A DNA stretch of 17,441 nt from Vampirovibrionales bacterium (GTDB taxonomy: Bacteria; Cyanobacteriota; Vampirovibrionia; Vampirovibrionales; JAGQHJ01). Below, one piece after another: positions 13,943 to 17,441 of the stretch. Each line of letters opens with the position of its first letter. Position 1 is the first letter of the stretch. The notes beneath the pieces were generated by a model. The model had not been told where the DNA came from and searched no databases. It saw nothing but the letters and a program-made list of their open reading frames with translations. The DNA lies in contig JANWKX010000107.1 in the NCBI GenBank assembly GCA_025451145.1, positions 1 to 17,441 on the forward strand. The letters run 5' to 3'. A program made the position numbers and the translations under genes.

Positions 13943-15010
13943 GTGACAACTTTAATATTTGAACAGGAAGACAGAAGCGAAGTCCAAGAGGCATTTGCCC
14001 AGATGCTGGAAGAAAGCTTTCATCGAAGCTTGACCCCAGGCAATGTGATTGTGGGCGAAATCTTGAAGGTGGAAAAGGATTTTCTGGTCATTGATATTGG
14101 CGGTAAATGTGAAGGCCATGTGCCCTTCAAAGAATTGCCCAATGCTCGTTCAGGGGATGATTTATCCGCAATGTATCAGCCTGGGCAGGTTCGGGAATTT
14201 TATATCCTGAGGGATTTCGACGAAGATGCGCCTTTCCTGCTTTCCCTCAAGCGGGTTGACATGTGGAAAGACTGGGATGAGCTTCGCCGCTTACACGAGA
14301 CGAACGAAGTTCTCAATGTCACGGTATGTGGCACAACCCGGGGTGGCGTTCTGGTTCAAGCACTGAGTTTGAAAGGCTTTATTCCTGCCAGCCAGCTTCG
14401 TATCGCCAAAACCTTGGAAGAGCTGGTAGGGGACTCGATTCCTGCAAAGCTCTTGGAAGTGGATAAATCCAAAAACAAGTTGATTTTAAGTCACCGTGCT
14501 GCCGTTTTTGAAGCTCAGGCTGAAAGACGCAGCGCGACGCTCTCCAATTTATCCGAAGGCCTGGAAGTGGATGGCGAAGTGGTTAAAATTACCCATTTTG
14601 GCGCCTTTGTGGATATTAACGGCATTGACGGCTTGCTGCCTCTGTCTGAAATCAGCTGGCGTCGTCTAAAACATCCGAGCGATGTATTGACCCTTGGCCA
14701 ACGCGTTAAGGTCCAGGTTTTGGCCATTGATCGTGAGCTGGAACGGATTAGCCTTAGCATGAAACGCCTGATGCCCGATCCTTGGGAAACGGTTCTCCAG
14801 CGGTTTAAAGAAGGCGATGCTGTGAGCGGGCAGATCTCAAAGCTCTTGAACTCCGGTTTTCTGGCAGAGCTGGAGCCCGGTATTGAAGCTTTCTGTAGCT
14901 ACTATCAGACAGAACGGGATAAACTGATTCTGGGAGACAATTTCCCCTTTAAGATTGTTTCCATTGCCGCCTTTGATCGTCGCATTACCTTGGAGCCGGT
15001 TTTGAATTAA
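13943..15010 (+). CDS. rpsA: S1-domain RNA-binding protein, ribosomal protein S1-like
   Basis: This 355-aa cytosolic protein has four S1 (OB-fold) repeats at about residues 32-103, 121-185, 206-274 and 290-352. Repeat 3 is the canonical one, with ITHFGAFVDINGIDGLLPLSE and QVLAIDRELERISLSMKR. Repeat 1 has FLVIDIGGKCEGHVPFKEL. Repeats 2 and 4 are divergent, and repeat 4 lacks the aromatic/FGAFV core. The S1 protein helps ribosomes bind mRNA. It is shorter than the six-repeat proteobacterial form and near the three- or four-repeat forms of Firmicutes and Cyanobacteria. The GTG start has AAGGAG 11 bases upstream. It is downstream of ispH and ends at a strong terminator. It could be a paralogue if another rpsA lies elsewhere. 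Confidence 0.88.
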   Translation: MTTLIFEQEDRSEVQEAFAQMLEESFHRSLTPGNVIVGEILKVEKDFLVIDIGGKCEGHVPFKELPNARSGDDLSAMYQPGQVREFYILRDFDEDAPFLLSLKRVDMWKDWDELRRLHETNEVLNVTVCGTTRGGVLVQALSLKGFIPASQLRIAKTLEELVGDSIPAKLLEVDKSKNKLILSHRAAVFEAQAERRSATLSNLSEGLEVDGEVVKITHFGAFVDINGIDGLLPLSEISWRRLKHPSDVLTLGQRVKVQVLAIDRELERISLSMKRLMPDPWETVLQRFKEGDAVSGQISKLLNSGFLAELEPGIEAFCSYYQTERDKLILGDNFPFKIVSIAAFDRRITLEPVLN

Positions 15011-15034
15011 CCGGTTTCAATCCAAAGCAATTTT

Positions 15035-15066
15035 AAGGGCCAGGAAAATGACTTCCTGGCCCTTTT
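15035..15066. terminator. Strong bidirectional Rho-independent terminator
   Basis: AAGGGCCAGGAA (15035-15046) pairs perfectly with TTCCTGGCCCTT (15053-15064) around AATGAC, a 12-bp stem. TTTT follows on the plus strand, and a short T run on the minus strand. It separates the S1 gene from the convergent helicase gene. Confidence 0.85.
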
Positions 15067-15084
15067 AAATCGGCTTCTACAAAT

Positions 15085-17409
15085 TTACTCAAGCTGAGCG
15101 CGAATGGGAGGGCTCAGTAAGGCGTTGGTTTGAATCCGCTTGAGGCGCTGTCTGAAGGTCGGGCTAAAGGCGTTTGTCATTTCAGAAAGCTTATCTACCA
15201 GATTCGCCGTACGCCGAACGGTGTTCATGAATTCTCCGATATAGATTTTTGAGGGCCCGACACCTTGGTGCTGCGTCGATTCTATAGCCCTTCTGAGTTG
15301 CGGCCATTGGCCATGGCTTTGAACCCATTGGTAGATAAAGGGCATAAAGGTCGAAGAAGGCATTGTTTGACCAGTAATGCCGGATTGAGTGGCCTGATCC
15401 GAGAGTTGATAATACGTTTCATTAAAGGCTTGGGCATAATCCTGAAGACTGGATAGCCCATTGTCTCTATTTCGGGGGAGATGAAAATCGTCCCCTTTTT
15501 CATCCATAAAGCTGCCGAGGAAAGCCGCAATCTGGGCATCCGAGAAGGTTTCCAGTGACTTTGGATAAGTTGATTTTAAAAGCGCCAGGACAGAGAGAAA
15601 GGCATTATCCGGTACCTGCATCATATCTTCACCCAAGGGCGTCGGCTTGGCAGAGACCACTTGTCCACCAGCGTCCCGTTGAAGCGTGAGTAATCCCTGA
15701 GCTCCCAAGAACTGGATAATGGCCATCAGTTGCTTTTTAAAGGCTTTAGCCAGTGAGGGATCTTGGTAAACGGCAAAGTTTCTTGACATGAGCTGCTTGG
15801 CGTCTTCGATGCTATGGCCTCTCAAGATGCTTAGGACCATGGTGGGGGTGGGTTCAAACTTGCTGATTAAGTCTTCCGGAGGTTGGTTAATGTAGCTGAG
15901 AATCCGATCCGGTAAGTCGAAATCACTTTTTTCCGGAGGCACCAGAACCACATAGCCAATTTTATCCAATCCACGTCTTCCGGCCCGGCCACAGATTTGT
16001 TGAAAATCGCTGGCAGTGATGGGACCCATTTCTCGACCATCAAATTTTTCAAATTGAGAAATAATGGCGGCTCGTTCCGGCATGTTCATCCCAGCGCCAA
16101 TGGTGTCTGTTCCCCAGACAAATTCCAAAAGTCCCCGAATTAAGCCTTGTTCGACCAAGCCACGTTCAGCATAGGTCATTCCGGAGTGGTGAACGCCGTA
16201 CCCTCTGTACAGCCCTTCCTCAAGATTAGGATTGAGGGCGACCAGATCAGGATCGATCCGTTTATATTCGTCAATGAGGGCTTTAATCTTTCGACGGCGA
16301 GCCTTACCACCATCTGTATCCCACCTCAGGAGGGATTCTGAATCGTTTTGGGTCGCCTGATCATGGAAGCTGGTGTTACAAAACCTTCGGTTGAACCGCG
16401 TCATCACTGCCGGGAATAGCGGAGAGGCATGAGTGACTTCTTGAGAGGGCTCCGAGTTCAGTAACTCTTTTTCAGCGGTGCTACCAGGCCGATAGGATTT
16501 TAAGGCCTGCATCAGATTCCTGGGATGGTATGGGGCATCATGAGAAAAGGCGGATTCAAAGTCGGGATTCACTGATTTGTGCGTAAACCCGTCATCAAAG
16601 ACTGGCTCTAATCGATTTTTTCGGGGATTAAAGAATAGGTACACCAAGTTGACCGGACGCTTATCGGATGAAATGGCATCCGTGACCTGTTGGGTGCTGA
16701 TGCGCTGTATCCAATCAGTATATTGTTTGGCATTTCCCACGGTAGCGCTTAAATGGACTTGCTGGACTGACGGTGGCATATTCATAATGCACTCTTCCCA
16801 GACGGGGCCCCGCTCAAAATCATTGACAAAGTGGCATTCATCAAACACGACACTGCTGACGTTGTTTAATCGCGCTGGGTCTTGATACTGCATATTCCGA
16901 AGGACTTCGGTGGTCATCACAATAATGGGGGCATCGGGATGAATCGTAATGTCCCCTGTCATCAGCCCAACCTGATTTTCGCCATAAAGCGCCTGGAAAT
17001 CCTTGAATTTTTGACCACTGATGGCCTTACGTGGGGTGGTATAAAAGGCCCGTTTGTGATGGTTTAAAGCTTGTTCCAGGGCAAAATTGCCAACAAGGGT
17101 TTTTCCACTGCCTGTAGGGGCTGCGACCAGGACGCTATGGCCCGCCAGAAGTTTACTCATCGCATCCTTTTGGAACGGATCCAGTTGGACATGATGACGG
17201 TTTGCAAAGCGGTTTATCTCCGCATCAACATCGGGGGCCTGTGAGCCTGAGAATTTAACCTGGCTTTTAAAATATTGTCCAGGAATGATGCTCTGGTAGG
17301 GTGACGCCTCTGGCCTGGATAAAAGATCTTGATTAGCCTTTAGCGCCTGTTGATTTGTGAGCGCTCCCCGGTGTTGAGATAACCCTGAAACGGATAAAAC
17401 AGTCCCCAT
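15085..17409 (-). CDS. Ski2-like DExH-box RNA helicase
   Basis: This 774-aa ATP-dependent superfamily 2 helicase has motif I APTGSGKT (about 97-104), motif II DECH (190-193), motif III SATV (221-224), motif V TIGAGMNMP and motif VI QICGRAGRRG (471-480). DECH with QxxGRAGRRG is the Ski2/Mtr4 signature, a group of RNA helicases that feed RNA to exonucleases; related proteins occur in Cyanobacteria. About 100 residues of unrecognised, polar sequence separate motif III from motif IV (around FPAVMTRFNRRFC). The C-terminal 270 residues are helical, with no recognised DSHCT domain. An N-terminal Gln/Ser-rich stretch (residues 1-60) looks disordered. The ATG at 17409 has GGAGAGGG 6 bases upstream; an in-frame ATG at 17427 lies before it. 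Target RNA unknown. Confidence 0.88.
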   Translation of the reverse strand: MGTVLSVSGLSQHRGALTNQQALKANQDLLSRPEASPYQSIIPGQYFKSQVKFSGSQAPDVDAEINRFANRHHVQLDPFQKDAMSKLLAGHSVLVAAPTGSGKTLVGNFALEQALNHHKRAFYTTPRKAISGQKFKDFQALYGENQVGLMTGDITIHPDAPIIVMTTEVLRNMQYQDPARLNNVSSVVFDECHFVNDFERGPVWEECIMNMPPSVQQVHLSATVGNAKQYTDWIQRISTQQVTDAISSDKRPVNLVYLFFNPRKNRLEPVFDDGFTHKSVNPDFESAFSHDAPYHPRNLMQALKSYRPGSTAEKELLNSEPSQEVTHASPLFPAVMTRFNRRFCNTSFHDQATQNDSESLLRWDTDGGKARRRKIKALIDEYKRIDPDLVALNPNLEEGLYRGYGVHHSGMTYAERGLVEQGLIRGLLEFVWGTDTIGAGMNMPERAAIISQFEKFDGREMGPITASDFQQICGRAGRRGLDKIGYVVLVPPEKSDFDLPDRILSYINQPPEDLISKFEPTPTMVLSILRGHSIEDAKQLMSRNFAVYQDPSLAKAFKKQLMAIIQFLGAQGLLTLQRDAGGQVVSAKPTPLGEDMMQVPDNAFLSVLALLKSTYPKSLETFSDAQIAAFLGSFMDEKGDDFHLPRNRDNGLSSLQDYAQAFNETYYQLSDQATQSGITGQTMPSSTFMPFIYQWVQSHGQWPQLRRAIESTQHQGVGPSKIYIGEFMNTVRRTANLVDKLSEMTNAFSPTFRQRLKRIQTNALLSPPIRAQLE

Positions 17410-17441
17410 GTGACACCCTCTCCACATTAACGAACCCTTTA

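Noticed and set aside
1..17441. CRISPR array, transposase, integrase, tRNA or attachment site
   Set aside because: Reading both strands showed no regular repeat-spacer series, no recombinase motifs and no cloverleaf-like segment.
1..17441. Cyanobacterial HIP1 octamer GCGATCGC as support for the organism guess
   Set aside because: I did not find it, so it neither supports nor excludes a non-photosynthetic relative.

Overview
The window is an ordinary-looking chromosomal stretch from a diderm bacterium. Several genes encode Sec-type signal peptides for an envelope, GTG and TTG starts are common, and spacers are short. Three things together point weakly to a non-photosynthetic relative of Cyanobacteria (Vampirovibrionia/'Melainabacteria'-like): a SigB/SigF-class sigma factor joined to a type IV prepilin peptidase, a Ski2-like DExH helicase, and ispH beside an S1-domain protein gene. 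This placement is inference from gene content and needs a protein search. No mobile element, CRISPR array, tRNA or rRNA was found.

Layout, left to right. At 1-267 lie two tandem perfect hairpins and no convincing gene. At 268-1468 a minus-strand pair encodes an HDOD signalling protein and its small N-terminal partner domain. At 1774-4299 come plus-strand genes for an HdeD-like membrane protein, a possible 32-aa peptide, an MTH1187-type thiamine-binding protein, a small Cys-rich protein, a secreted YceI-like protein and an unrecognised 131-aa protein. A two-CBS protein (4324-4836, minus) converges on these. At 5103-7246, plus strand, are a YbhB/PEBP-like protein, a secreted SYLF/YSC84-domain protein and a hemerythrin-cupin fusion. 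A MaoC-type hydratase (minus) and a trans-aconitate-type methyltransferase (plus) diverge near 7.8 kb. Two exported proteins follow: one with an internal repeat, one an alpha/beta hydrolase. A convergent secreted Thr-rich, basic protein (10230-10577, minus) shares a terminator with the hydrolase.

At 10976-12759 (minus) a SigF-like sigma factor and a prepilin peptidase PilD form a translationally coupled pair, with the SD of pilD overlapping the sigma stop codon. A divergent promoter region separates them from ispH and a four-S1-domain RpsA-like gene (plus). These end at a strong hairpin terminator facing a 774-aa Ski2-like helicase (minus) that fills the right end.

Several genes belong to families linked to stress or envelope upkeep (HdeD, YceI, CBS, SYLF, hemerythrin), but they are not one operon. 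The most interesting points are the sigma factor-PilD coupling, the hemerythrin-cupin fusion with its own promoter, the split HDOD module, the inverted repeat overlapping the SD of the FQPS-repeat protein, and the paired hairpins at the left end. I see no clear new defence or biosynthetic system.
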